Part shown: in pieces, positions 44,250-57,119 of the stretch
How the letters are laid out: every line of letters starts with the position of its first letter
Position numbering within the stretch: the stretch's first letter is position 1
Assembly: GCA_006937955.1 (NCBI GenBank)
Contig: SSNP01000001.1
Span: forward strand, 1,905,139-1,969,138
Direction of reading: 5' to 3'
From: Pachypanchax playfairii
Taxonomy: Eukaryota; Chordata; Actinopteri; Cyprinodontiformes; Aplocheilidae
DNA length: 64,000 nucleotides
Notes under the pieces: generated by a model
What the model was told of the DNA's origin: nothing
Databases searched by the model: none
The model's input: the letters and a program-made list of their open reading frames with translations, nothing else
Translations under genes and position numbers: made by a program

Positions 44250-45138
44250 GCATGTAATCTATCATCAGTGAGGGGAGGGGGGGGGAAGAGACAGAGGCCA
44301 GTCAGGAACATGTCCCTGCAATGCTCTTCAGTGCCCAGCCAGTATGATATAACACTAGGGTTTTGGGGGATGGGGCTAGGTGTTGGTGGTGGGGGGGTAT
44401 GTGGGGGATACCTCCTTCACGTCCACTCACTCCTGCTCTAGTCTTGTCCCTTTATTTACATTATATATATATATATTACATGTAGTGACAGGGGGAGCAG
44501 CTCTGGGGGGCAGGGGATGTCCCCACCTGGACTGTCCTCCCCCTTTTTAATGCACTAATGTCACAGACATCATTACCCACAATCACAGCATGCACATATC
44601 CAAGCACTGCAAACACACTGATGACTCATGTTCAATGGTTAAGAGTGGTTGTTGGGGGCCCCACCCCTATGGCCTCTACTGCAGGTTCTATGCTGGGCGT
44701 GACTGTGGGATGGGTGTTGCCTCTGGAGGATACTGCTGGCTGCACCAGTGTGGATGTGGCTCACCTCAGTTTGGCGTTGTGGGCTCCTGGCCAGCGGTTT
44801 GGGTTCTTGCATGGCTTGGATTGTCTGTAGCCCCTTGGACCCCGGGGTCATTGGGCCCTGGTGTAGCCTTATGCTGGGGGACAGGGGGCATTGGGCCTGT
44901 GGCTGCTTTCTGTGCCTCCAGCTGGTTACTGGTCTTTGTGGGGCTGCTGCGCTCCTGGTGCTCAGACCTGCTACTCTGGTGCCCTTTGGGCTGGTGGCAG
45001 GTGGTTGGTTAAAACTGCACTGTATCTTTTCTGTGCAGTCATTCCACATGATAAACCTACATGTGCATATGTACAGTATGTAACATGTACACACTAACAG
45101 GCAGCTGGAGAGGAGGAGCAGGGAACCCATATGCTGGT
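44250..45138. repeat. GC-rich block, unclassified, likely repeat-derived
   Basis: Base composition (runs of G, ctggg, tggtgg, cctgg) is unlike the AT-rich surroundings. Open frames up to 163 codons occur on both strands, but none shows a domain, and they overlap each other as expected from low stop density. A TA tract lies at 44463-44475. Confidence 0.4.
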
Positions 45139-45471
45139 GTGGTTGGCCCTGGGTTCCTCCTAATGCAAGACGATACAGTGTGTCAGCAGTTCTGTAAGAC
45201 GAAGGCGTTGATGCTATGGAATGGCCCCGCCCGTTCCCCAGACCTGAATCAAACTGAGCATATCTGGGACATCATGTCTCGTTCCACCCACCAACGCCAT
45301 GTTACACCACAGATTGTCCAGGAGCTGGTGGGTGCTTTAGTCCAGGTCTGGGAGGAGATCCCTCAGGAGACCATCCACCACCTCATCAGGAGCTGCCCAG
45401 GTGTTGTAGGGAGGTCATGCAGGCATGTGGAGGCCACACCCACCACTGAGCCTCATTTAGATGTGTTTTAA
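45139..45471 (+). pseudogene. Decayed Tc1 transposase C-terminus
   Basis: Reads FLLMQDD, ARSPDLNQTEHIWDIMSRS, THQRHVTPQIVQELVGALVQ, VWEEIPQETIHHLIRS in one frame. SPDLN..EH.WD is the box holding the last catalytic Glu, but residues between QD and E are missing and the N-terminal two thirds are gone. Confidence 0.8.
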
Positions 45472-45701
45472 GGATGTTACATCAAAGTTGGATCAGTCTG
45501 TATTTTTTCAACTTTAATTTTGAATGTGACTCTAAATCCAGACCTCCATGGGTTGATACATCTGATTTCCATTGATATTTTTGTGTGATTTTGTTGTCAG
45601 ATCATCCGATTATGTAAAGAACAAAGTATTTAATAAGAATATTTAATTCGTTCAGATTTAACATGTTTTAATTTTGTGTTTCCTTTATTTTTTGAGCAGT
45701 G
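45139..45701 (+). mobile_element. Tc1/mariner relic, 3' half
   Basis: Contains the C-terminal part of a Tc1 transposase, then an AT-rich 3' end finishing tttattttttgagcagtg, the typical terminus CACTGCTCAAAAAA in complement. No left inverted repeat is found, so the 5' half is lost. Confidence 0.75.
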
Positions 45702-47473
45702 AGTAATTGAAAAACAAGAGGGAACAAGAAAGGTTTAATGCTATACTCTGCCATCACTGAAAACCATCATGGACCTGATGCTTAATGACATGTAATGCTA
45801 TCCTTAATACATGTCTGAAGACCTGGTAAAGGCCAGCCACACCCCAGCTAATTTTGCATCACAGCTTGATCCTCAGGCTGTTTGAAAAGAAGTTAAAAAC
45901 ATCTTGGCTTTGAATTCAATGTATTCTGTCAAATGCATGTTAAATGTCCTTTTGCCCAGTTTCTCATTCTAAACTACATAACAATGAGATATTTTGTTAA
46001 GTCTCTTGAGAAAAAGTGTTTGCGTGAGTCGTGTTTTCTCATTATCCAACATGAGACAGTGTTGGATCGCTCAATGATTTACCTTTAAAACTACAACTCT
46101 GGACTAATTTTATGGGGTTTCTTCTAATTTCAAACTCCGATTCTATTGATTTAATTAGCGAGAACTGACCACTTTACCTGGAAATCACCAATCATACTCC
46201 CACTTGATACCATAAACAGAAAGTCCCCCTAGAACCTTCTTCCTATCCTTCAAAGATTATAGTGCAATGAGGCATGAGGGCATTTATTTCAAAAATCCAT
46301 GCAAACTATTTCACATTAACTGCCTAAAAAGACTTTTATTGTCTTGAGCAAATTATGCAGAAATGTGGGCGATGGCACAGACAAAAACATGCAGACAGTT
46401 TCCCTCAATGATACTTAAGAGACACAATAATAAAGCTGCAAATTGGATTTATTTCTTAAAGAAATGCCTGAATACTGATGGGAAATGGAAAGGGTCATAA
46501 TGGTTATGCAGTTAAGTGTGAGCTGCGATTGAACTCTTTACCTCTCTTTAATAAACATTAGAGCTACTCTGAATAGCCGTGATTATTAGATGGTAGTACA
46601 GCAAAACACAAACAGCTATTTTCTAAAAGACAAATTAAGAAATCAGATAAAAAAAAAACAATATCTGAAAGCTAGAATGATGGGGGGGAAATGCCAGCTG
46701 AGTGTTGAAGATATGCCCAAAGCACTGAGCTGTCTCCCTCCAGAAATGGAACCTCAGTAGCATTTAGATTTTTCTGCCTCAGTTCCCCCAAAAAAATCTA
46801 TTAAAAAAACTTTCTACATCACGTGCTGTTTATGGGATGCCTGAACACTGACGCACGATGTGTGTGAATGTTTGTTTTTGACTTGAAAAAGTGGATTTTA
46901 GGGTTTTTCTCACAACTTACTTCCTCCTGATGCCTCTGCCTTTTCTCTGTATCCAGTCTGTGTTGAATATTTTGGTAACCTGGGTGTTATATTCACCACT
47001 CTAACACGGATTCAAGCACTCAAGTGATTTATTTCGACAAGGGACTGGAGCTCGCCTGGCTTGTGTGCTCTGGCGAATTTGTTTTTTCAGTTTTGTTTCC
47101 AGCATCTGCTTAATCTCTCAACAAGCCAACCTGGATGAAAAGGGCTGTCACACATTGGAGAGTAATAATGATATAACATTAAGAGGTGTAGGTATGTTTA
47201 CCCCTCAGGGCTGCAAACAGTGTATAGGTTTATGAGTATAAATTTGATTCAGTGACTCTTCTCTCAAGAAATCTGGTCCGAAACAAAACGTTAATGACCT
47301 GATCTTTTTAGATTCACCCTAATAATCCACCTGTCAGAAGTAATATGTCCACATGCAGATGTAGTGAGAGTTGATGCAACCAATTCAACTGATGCATGAT
47401 GCGTCACTGCAGAAAAGATCATTTGCATACAATTAAAACACTTTTTCTTCTGTCTTTTTGAGAAATGTTTTAA

Positions 47474-47990
47474 AGGTAAAGTATGTAAGAATGTTACAGT
47501 GAAATACTCACACAACAGTCTAAAATAAAGTCACATTGTAACAGATCTCGATCTCAATCGGCTGGGTGGTCGCTAGTTTCGGTTATTTTAAAGAAGTTAA
47601 CCCGAACTGGAATCATTATTTACACGTCCAGACTTCCTGGTTCAATAACGAATCACATGTGAATCTGCAAGGTTGCCAAGTTTTCTAAGCAGCTGTAATT
47701 CCACAACGAGCAGCAGCAAAAAGTAAGAAACCACCACATCCTTCTAACTGATAGGCCGAGTTGCACGTGATGAGGTGTTCAAACACACTTAGGAAAACTC
47801 AACGCTGAACAAACAGGCCTTCAGACTTTCCCAAACATGGAACAAATACAAGAGAAATAAAACAGAACTGGCAACCCAGCAGAAAAATCAGGAAGTGGAG
47901 GGGGTGAGTAGCTGAGAAGAGACAGTTTTTTATACATGAACTGCGAGACTCGAATTTGACGACAAAGTCTAATTCTTACATACTGTACCT
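47474..47990. mobile_element. TTAA-flanked element, family 2, longer copy
   Basis: 517 bp. Left end AGGTAAAGTATGTAAGAATG and the complement of the right end, AGGTACAGTATGTAAGAATT, form inverted repeats, bordered by TTAA (47470-47473, 47991-47994). Shares tactcacacaacag and gggtggtcgctagttt with the copy at 61829. Confidence 0.82.
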
Positions 47991-49181
47991 TTAAAACTGT
48001 GCCAGTTTGGGAGAAAAAGGAACAGCTGGACAGTTCTGAAAATATTTTTTTGGATTTAAGTTACACATTTGGCATGTGGGTAGTATTAAAAACACAAAAA
48101 TATTTTGTTTTTTAAATTTCATCTGGAAGAACTTGGATTAATTTATTTGTTTACATCTAAGATGCAGGTTTTACTTTCGTTTGTTTAAAAGTTTTGATTA
48201 AATTTGAAAAGCGTGTGGAGATAAGAACTAGTCATGAGATACTGATATATATTTATGGACCTAATATGTGGACATAGAGTACTGGAGCAGGTGATTTCTT
48301 AATGATTAACAGCTGGTTTGAAGAGCTGATGAGACACAGGTGTAACTACGGAACTAAGGAGAGGAATTAAAATTAAAAATATACTGAAAAAAAAAAACGA
48401 AAAGGAAAAATAATTTTGTTCGGAAATTCAAAGCAAGAAATTCAAATGAATCAATAACTTTCTGAGCTGAATGTGGAACAGTGAATCTCTAAAACCAACT
48501 AAATGGGGAAAATACAAAAAAATCTAACAATATAAAAAACAGAAGGCTCTTTTTACTTAATCTTTTAAATGCACCACCTTTCCCATTTTACAGAAAGATG
48601 ACACTTTTTTACCTGACAAAGTCTCCTTCACCTTTTTCCAATAAATTGGATGATACTTGTTTTTTTTAAAGTGCAACTTTTTGAGTAACCACAGATTTTA
48701 TTGACAAAACCAGAAAAAGTGTAAAATATTTCAAAAATTGGGTCACTTTTTAAAATAGTAAACCATCTTCGTACCAGAAGATCAACTATGAATCAGTATT
48801 TACTTTTTCTTTTGAAATCAATTTAGGACACTCTTCCTATGAATTTATTACACTAAAACATTTTATAATCTAAAACAGCTACAGAACGATTGAAGGTTGA
48901 TTTTCTCTTCAGTTTAGTTTGTTTATGTAGATTGAAATAAAACCCACAGATGCAGTTTTACAGTTCAGTGAGATCTGGAAAGGGTGACCCTGCAGACTGC
49001 ATGGAGGAGGAGCTTCTTCTCTGTCTGCTCCAGCCATATGGTTCGCCAGAGGCAGTGGTTATCTTATCAAGGTGACAGGGAGACCTTCATGGGCAATTTC
49101 TGACATTTTTTACAAAGTTTTTTTACCATCTTGATGTTATGATTATGCATTTGTCAACGTGTAGATTTCTCCAACTATTAA

Positions 49182-49767
49182 AGAAGCCCTTCCATTAAAA
49201 ACGATTTTCTGAGGTTTCTGTTGAATATTTTAGCTCCACAGGTGTTCTTACCTTCATAGTGGGTGTGAAAACAGGTCAATAACTTCTCTTTCAGTTTTAA
49301 TCTCTCAAACTACGCAGGTGGCGATAACACCCGAGTTCTCCAGAGTCCGAACGGCCTGTATCTGTTTCATCACAACTCCTTTGTTCGTTAGTATACATCA
49401 GCTCCCGCAGTTGAAACCACGCCTAGCATGCTGCTGGCTAAAAGCTGTTAGCATAAGACGTAGCAAACAGGAAGACACGACGTCTGATGTTACCATGCGC
49501 AGCGGGGCAGGAAACAGTATACCTTGCTCTCATAGGCTAGTTAGTTAGCCAATCAGAGTCCAGCAAATTCAAATCATGAATATGAACGAGCTGCTGACGA
49601 AGCAGCCTGACGGAAGGAGCCGGAACCGGACGAATTTTAACGCAGACAGATTGAAAGGTCTGTTAATAAGTGTTTCCTGACATTTTTTAGATATAAAATG
49701 TTTCATATTACTGGTTAATACTTAAGAAATAACCACAAAGTCCTAAAATTTGTATGAAATGGCCTCT
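49182..49767 (+). mobile_element. TTAA-flanked miniature element, family 1 copy D
   Basis: 586 bp, AGAAGCCCTTCCATTAAAAA to AATGGCCTCT. TTAA at 49178-49181; the right duplication has mutated to TGAA (49768-49771). Confidence 0.83.
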
Positions 49768-50353
49768 TGAAGGTTGAATCAAAATCTAACTGCTTTTGTC
49801 CATGGGATTTTTCAAATTCGACATTTATTCCATCAAATCATTAAAAGCAACATAATTCTCTAAATAGTTTTATTTCTCATTTGTATTCTTTAGCTGTCTT
49901 TTTTTTTTAACCAGCAAAATAACATATTCATTAAAAAACAGCAAAATATCTCCGTGCAGCGAGGCATATGGAGAAACAAGTAATGCACTTACAGGTTCAT
50001 GTAACATGTTAATAAGATCCTTTACTTGATTTAATTGCCTCTGGTCATTTAGCCAGGTGCCAGGATGAGTCTCCTGCAACCCGCAGCATGACACATGATA
50101 TCAATGTGGCAATGAGCCGAGTTCATACAGGATGCTTATGGGGCATCATGTCTCCTGTAGAAAGCTGCTGTTAGATAACCACGCATACTGTTTGTTGTGA
50201 AAAGATGTCAAACAGCTTAGAGTTTTTTTGTTTAATGTCACAAGGTATCAGAATTCAGAGAATTTGACCATAAAAACTTTTCGTAGAGGCAACACAGAGT
50301 GAGGAGTTAATGTTTAACAGTGTGCACACAAGCCTTCACTGATAACTGACATC

Positions 50354-50935
50354 AGGGGCTACGTTCAGACTGCAGGCTGAAGTGACCCAAATCCGATTTA
50401 TTTTGCCCCATGTGACCTGTATCTGGTTTTAATGACAGTCTGAACAACACAGATCCGATACGTGTCCGATCTTATGGCATCCGACTTCAGTCTGAACCGC
50501 CAGGTCGCTTCCATCCGACCTGTACGTCATCAATACGCGTTACACGTGACTATTTTGCGTAAAACAGAGAACAGTAAATGGTGAGAAACCGAGGTGTCTG
50601 AGATAGTTAATACTTGGGGAGACAGCTGTGTTCAGGCCAAACTCGAGGGGTGTTATCGGAATCGCACAGTTTTTTAAAAACATTTCCAAAGAAATGGTAG
50701 AGCGCGAGTTTCAGCGAACCTGGCTCCAACGCCAAATAAAAAGTCTAAATATGTGTCTGGCGTCACTGTTCCCTCTACTGCGCATGCGAGACACATTCAA
50801 GACTCATTCAGCAAGTCCCATTCAGGTCACACTTCATTGGGAATGTGAACGACCTTACAAAAAGATTGGATCTCACAAAAAAATTGGAGCATTGAGCATT
50901 AAGACCTGCAGTCTGAACGTAGCTTATGGTCTTCT
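50354..50935. mobile_element. Element with GCTACGTTCAGACTGCAGG inverted ends
   Basis: The 19-base word occurs at the left end and, inverted, at the right end about 580 bp away. The interior has many atccgat/gtccgat words. No convincing target duplication, so class is left open. Confidence 0.6.
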
Positions 50936-52292
50936 TACACACGTCATTTTACAACATGTTGCTAGAATTAAAAGTAAAAACAGACTTTCCTAATAATGTG
51001 GCATTGGGTAATGCTCATAAAAAACAGGCGTGGCTAATCGTCCATCATATAGTTGCTGAATATAATAGTGCCACAGCATGTTATGAATTTAATCATTCTT
51101 TGTTTTGGCTTCATCGTTTGAGTTTTCTGTCCTAAATCTGATTTGTAATCATCACACCTGGCGTGTTAGTGATTACTCACTGCATTCAGTCTGCGACTCT
51201 TTCGTCTGGTTTCCTTCGTCATGTTTTTAGCTTGTTCTGACCTTGTGGATTTTTCCAGTTTTTATTTAGAAATAAATAACAATCTTGTTTTGGCTCCACT
51301 CCCTGTTTATCTGCTCCTTCCTGTGTACCTGCATTTCGATCTTCTATCCTCACCACAAAACATAAAGGCATCGGTTTAAAAGTCACACACAAAAAAATAC
51401 AGGACAGATGGAAGAACAGCTGTTTTTTGTTGTTTATAAAATGCCACATTATTTTTCCTAGTCAGGGGCCGTATAGGGGGAAACATATTTGTAAAAACTT
51501 GAGTGGACTGTATGACTTTGCTGCTTTCTAGAATTTGTCAGATATTTAGATATTTAATTTTTGGATACTCTTTAATTAACATACAAGTTAGAATTTTTTG
51601 TTTCAGTGTGATTGTAAAAAAATGTTTAAAGTGTTAGAATTGTAGTTTTATTTATGTAAACAGGAGACAGAGCACTGCTCAGCCTTACAAGCTAGTTTTT
51701 CTTGTTGTTTGTTTCTGAACAATTTTTATAAGTTGTTTTGGATATTTAATCATATTCCACATCTTTTATACATGTTTTCACTTCAAGTATAAAAACTTTA
51801 GTGCTTTTTCAACTTACTTTATTTTGAAAGATTCATGCTTCCACATTCCATGTACAATCCCTTTAAAAACATAAGAACATGATCGAAATGCAATTAAATG
51901 ATCAGGCACAAGCTGAGTTTATTTAGTGAAGTCCAACACTTGATTTAAGTGTTGACATTTTATGAGCTGCTGCCATTTCTGTAGAGGTAGAGATCTGCAA
52001 AACACATTCACACTGATAGTTGAAGAAAATACACGTATTTGTTTTAATCAAAGCAGTTCCCATTCAAACTGAATTAATATTTTTCCATGCGTGAATCAGT
52101 TTGACATACTAAATGTAGAGAACGTGTTGTAACATTAGTAATGACTTAAACGTGGCTCTAAATTTGGCAGTTCCTCTTCCAGCATCACTTGTCAAGCAAC
52201 ACTGTGAACTCTGTGTTATTAACTATTGTACATTAATAAGTTCAAGATGTTAAACAAGAATCGTTTTATAAAAAAGTTAGAGGAACAAATTA

Positions 52293-52320
52293 CACTCACT
52301 GGCCACTTTATTAGGTACAC
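52293..52320 (+). repeat. Left terminal inverted repeat of DD36E element
   Basis: 28 bp, CACTCACTGG.. to ..AGGTACAC. Confidence 0.93.
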
Positions 52321-52440
52321 CTGTCCAACTGCTCGTTAACACTTAATTTCTAATCAGCCAATCACATGGCGGCAACTCAGTGCATTTAGGCATGTACACA
52401 TGGTCAAGACAATCTCCTGCAGTTCAAACCGAGCATCAGT

Positions 52441-53481
52441 ATGGGGAAGAAAGGTGATTTGAGTGACTTTGAACGTGGCATGGTTGTTGGTGCCAGAATG
52501 GCTGGTCTGAGTATTTCAGAAACTGCTGATCTACTGGGATTTTCACGCACAACCATCTCTAGGGTTTACAGAGAATGGTCCGAAAAAGAAAAAATATCCA
52601 GTGAGCGGCAGTTCTGTGGGCGGAAATGCCTTGTTGATGCCAGAGGTCAGAGGAGAATGGCCAGACTGGTTCGAGCTGATAGAAAGGCAACAGTGACTCA
52701 AATAACCACTCGTTACAACCAAGGTAGGCAGAAGAGCATCTCTGAACGCACAGTACGTCGAACTTTGAGGCAGATGGGCTACAGCAGCAGAAGACCACGC
52801 CGGGTGCCACTCCTTTCAGCTAAGAACAGGAAACTGAGGCTACAATTTGCACAAGCTCATCGAAATTGGACAATAGAAGATTGGAAAAACGTTGCCTGGT
52901 CTGATGAGTCTCGATTTCTGCTGCGACATTCGGATGGTAGGGTCAGAATTTGGCGTCAACAACATGAAAGCATGGATCCATCCTGCCTTGTATCAACGGT
53001 TCAGGCTGGTGGTGGTGGTGTAATGGTGTGGGGAATATTTTCTTGGCACTCTTTGGGCCCCTTGGTACCAATTGAGCACCGTTACAACGCCACAGCCTAC
53101 CTGAGTATTGTTGCTGACCATGTCCATCCCTTTATGACCACAATGTACCCAACTTCTGATGGCTACTTTCAGCAGGATAATGCGCCATGTCATAAAGCTG
53201 GAATCATCTCGGACTGGTTTCTTGAACATGACAATGAGTTCACTGTACTCAAATGGCCTCCACAGTCACCAGATCTCAATCCAATAGAGCATCTTTGGGA
53301 TGTGGTGGAACGGGAGATTCGCATCATGGATGTGCAGCCGACAAATCTGAGCCAACTGTGTGATGCCATCATGTCAATATGGACCAAACTCTCTGAGGAA
53401 TGCTTCCAGCACCTTGTTGAATCTATGCCACGAAGAATTGAGGCAGTTCTGAAGGCAAAAGGGGGTCCAACCCGTTACTAG
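52441..53481 (+). CDS. Tc1/mariner transposase, DD36E, 346 aa, intact frame
   Basis: Residues 1-50 form a helix-turn-helix (LSISETADLLGFSRTTISRV), with a second DNA-binding region ending SRRPRRVPLL (115-125). The triad is D155 (AWSDESRF), D246 (FQQDNAPCH) and E283 (SPDLNPIEHLW). I count 36 residues between D246 and E283, two more than in classical Tc1 elements. Glycine box AGGGGVMVWG at 189-198. The frame is complete from ATG to the stop 5 bases before the right inverted repeat. Same strand as the K2P gene, within its intron. Confidence 0.95.
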   Translation: MGKKGDLSDFERGMVVGARMAGLSISETADLLGFSRTTISRVYREWSEKEKISSERQFCGRKCLVDARGQRRMARLVRADRKATVTQITTRYNQGRQKSISERTVRRTLRQMGYSSRRPRRVPLLSAKNRKLRLQFAQAHRNWTIEDWKNVAWSDESRFLLRHSDGRVRIWRQQHESMDPSCLVSTVQAGGGGVMVWGIFSWHSLGPLVPIEHRYNATAYLSIVADHVHPFMTTMYPTSDGYFQQDNAPCHKAGIISDWFLEHDNEFTVLKWPPQSPDLNPIEHLWDVVEREIRIMDVQPTNLSQLCDAIMSIWTKLSEECFQHLVESMPRRIEAVLKAKGGPTRY

Positions 53482-53485
53482 CATG

Positions 53486-53513
53486 GTGTACCTAATAAAG
53501 TGGCCGGTGAGTG
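53486..53513 (-). repeat. Right terminal inverted repeat of DD36E element
   Basis: Inverted copy of the left end with one T-to-C difference at position 8. Confidence 0.93.
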
Positions 53514-56500
53514 TAATTCTAGGTTCGAATCTCTCCAGATAATAAAAAAACTATAAATCCAATGCATTTGCTGTCAATATAAATGTTTCTTTTGTTTCAA
53601 ATGTTTTTTTGTTACAATTCTTTCAGATGTATTTCATAACTTTACATCTTTCATCATGTTTGTTAGTTTTAGTTCCAGCTGTCCTTGCAAACCCCATTTA
53701 TGTCCAGCTGGGTTGTTTTAAATGAACTTCATATTAGCTGTATATCAGGTACATAAAATGTGATTTATTTAATTAGCTAACTCCTCCAGAGGTCTCACAC
53801 TCTGCCTGGAATGCCTTGGTTACTGACCTCATGGAAAACTGTTTCCTGCCAAGGTTTCCTCTCATATCCCCTAAAAAGGAACCTAAAGTTGAACGTTTGG
53901 AAGTCGTCCCTCACAGTTTTTCCACAGAAGTGGAAAACACTGGCTGATAACTGCAGGCATCAGCAGGCAAGTCACAGCTCTCAGATCTAACGCCTGGTTG
54001 CTTTGGTCCGAAGGCTTGTGACGCTGCAGCGTTCGGGTCTCAGCTGTGTGCTGGATGAGAGCACATGCTCCCAGGCCCGATTCGGAGCCCACACAGGGGT
54101 AACCAAGTTAAAGTGAACCCAGACAGACGCTTGGCCAAATGTGCCGTCTCCTCTGGCGTTAACATCAGATTGCTTTTGATAAATACATCCCTCTGTGAGT
54201 GTGAGTCTCTCTCTTTGTTGTTAACCGCTGAAGCATAAAATGATTGGAGAGATTCTTCTCACCATTTCTGCACCCTGACAGCATCAGCTTAATTATGCAG
54301 AATGTGACAAGTTATTATAGGGCTGAATTTAACAATAGATCTTATAGCAGTTTTTCCAAGTTAAAAATGTGTCCCATATTCTCAGATGCCAAAATTACAG
54401 ACCAGAAAACCTACGTATCTTAATTTTTATGAATTATTATGAAGATATTTACAGTTCCTCAACAGACTAGCTTGAAATGGTTGGAGACCAGAAGATGCTG
54501 GTAGAACATTATCATTTAGAAAAATTAAATATCATCAGATTAGTGTCAGTAATCTACAGAGAATCCTTCCTTTTGATTTCTCATCCCCTGCTTTAATTAG
54601 TTTCATTTTTTTTTAGTTTTTTTGCCAGATTTTTTTTGTTAAAACTCCTGACAGATAATTAAAAGAATTGGATGAAAATTACAAAATAAAATACTCCAAA
54701 TTACTTTTATTTTGGACTCTGGCACCATATTAGAGGGACAAAATGTATCTGCACGTTCCAAAGTCATTAAATTATCATCTGGAAAATGTAAAAAACATTG
54801 GCTGATCTTATTTTTGCTGAGGCTGATGTTTGATAAGTCCAATAATTTTCTCCCCTTGAAAAATCTGTTTACACTCAATATCAGTGTTCGTATTGAATAC
54901 GTTTAAAAGCTTCGTTTTAATACTCAGACTGACATGTTTACGTTTATTATGAGCTTGTCTCTATCAGGAAGATGTTCGAACACAATATGAAACCTGTAAT
55001 ATGTTTGTGTTTTGCATCAGGAACTATTTGTGGTTGTGTTAATAATGACTGATGGTTCACCGCAAGCAGAAGGTTTTTTAGTGAGGCGGTTACCTTTATG
55101 AATAAATGATTTACAGATGCAGCACAAATCAAAGTCACATCACAATATTTTCACTGCAGTCTATTTTAAATACAAAATATCTCTTTGTTTGCTGTAATCA
55201 TGTACACTAATTTTATATTTAAAACTTTAGTACTTTCTCACATTTGGACATTCCACAGCTGCTGCTGTTGCTGAGGTCTTATGGGTCAAAAGCCAAAGAG
55301 TGTGGGTCTGGGAGAGATGGGAGAACTGGAGCTGTGTTTGAGTGGCTATATAAACAAGCACAGGGTTGTTCAGAGTTTGGGGTGTCTGTAAATGAGAAAT
55401 GATGGGGTTCTGCAGTATAAGATATGGGTAAGACGGAGTTCGTGGGAAAAACTTGATTACAGCCATTTATTTTCATGTAACATCTTAATGCAAAGGCCTG
55501 CTTCTCACAGGAGTTATATGTTTTGTTGGGTGTTATCTTTGGCTGCACGCAGCTGGAGATGAAAGCTAGCTGTAAAGATCTGCGAGTGCAGCACAGACAG
55601 AAGACGTGATCAGTGTTTACTCCCGTACTTAACCAGAACATTCCTCATTCTGTGCAGCATTTCAGTGTCGGCGTAAATGCTGATAAGGGTGACGTCTCAC
55701 TGAGATTCCTCCTCAGGCCACCTGTATGCTGAGGAGCCAGTCCGACCATATAGGGTTGAATCGTGTGCTTGTGTGTGACACCTCCGAGTGCACTTCAGAT
55801 TTGCTGAAGGAATTTGTTTACAGTGTTAGCTGCAGTCGTGTTCTGACAGAAAAGCTGCAATTAACAGCATATCTCGTTTATTTTACACCTGGCACATGAA
55901 CAGCACACTGGTGATTGTGTTTTTACCATTTAAATCGGTCTAAATTATATTAAAATTCTGAAAGATTTTCTTTGATAATAACTTTTTTGCTCATGCATAT
56001 TGTATATCTTTATATCCTTTTTCGGGATATTTGAAAGGGAATTTGGTAGAAAAAAAACAAAATGCTGAACTACTCACAACATGCCACTAAGTGGTGATGA
56101 CAGATGTTTACACGACCTAAAAACACAAAATAGATGAATGTTTTAAAGAGATTAATGTTTTAATGGCGGCTGATGTCAAGACAATCTCACATAATGAAAT
56201 ATTATTATTGTTAGTGTTGTTGTTGTTTCGCTAGAGGGAAACAAGGCATCAATAACAGTTGTTTATCCTCTCCTCTGGCAATACTGGAGACAGAGAAACA
56301 TGAACATATTCCCACCTACCCAGCAGATGATAACTGATTGTGGTGTGACTGATTAACAGCAGTAAAACTGCAGCTTTTCAATCAAAATATTGAGCTGAGC
56401 AAGTTTAAAAGTTAAAAATTGACAGTTTCTGACTTTTAGTATTTGTTTTCCTCGATGAGTTCTGTTTTGCTTCTGTTAATGCTGTCCGGAAATTGAAAGT

Positions 56501-57119
56501 TTAATTATTAATCAGCAAAATAAAGGTCAGTTAGTATCTCTACAAGACAAAAATTGGCAATTTTTTTTTCCCATTTTAAAGGTAGTTTATTTATAAAGAA
56601 TGCCAAAAAAAATCCTGTTTGCTTTTGTTTGTTTTTTGGCTGTAAGTTGTAAGTAAAACCTTGCAGTATACACACACAGTGTACTGTGGAGTGTAGCACT
56701 CTGTGTTCTCCAGGCTGTAGAAATGTCTGAGGACATTATTCATGGAGCTCACTGTCGGCGGCATGAATCTGCACCTTGTTGTCGGCTACAGACCTATTGT
56801 TAGATGTGTGGTCTGTACGTTATTTATAATCCCAAACATATTATTTGTATTTTATGACACTCTAATAAATAAATCTAAACATTGAAACCCCCTGATGAAT
56901 GATTCGCCTCCTTGAGAAACCTCCTCTCGTTGTGCTTGATGAATGGGTCATGCTCCTCGTCTCGTTTGGTGGGAACAAATTGTCCCTCGTAATCAATGGA
57001 AATTTAATTGAGTGACAAAGAGCTGAAGCCCTCAAAGCTGCATTAAACTATTCTTTGATGTTTTTTCAAAGGAGGTTTTTTTTCTATCCTGGCCTAATTA
57101 ATCAGTGTGATGGAGGCTT

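Larger units (their letters stand above)
52293..53513 (+). mobile_element. Tc1/mariner DD36E transposon (Incomer-like), apparently complete
   Basis: 1221 bp flanked by TA (52291-52292, 53514-53515). Terminal inverted repeats of 28 bp (starting CACTCACTGGCCACTTTATT) differ at one base. It holds one uninterrupted 346-codon transposase. Compact length and short ends fit the DD36E group described under the name Incomer, as I recall it. Confidence 0.92.

Noticed and set aside
44558..45130. Overlapping open frames of 90-163 codons in the GC-rich block
   Set aside because: Both strands are open together, there is no domain, and the composition alone explains the lack of stops.
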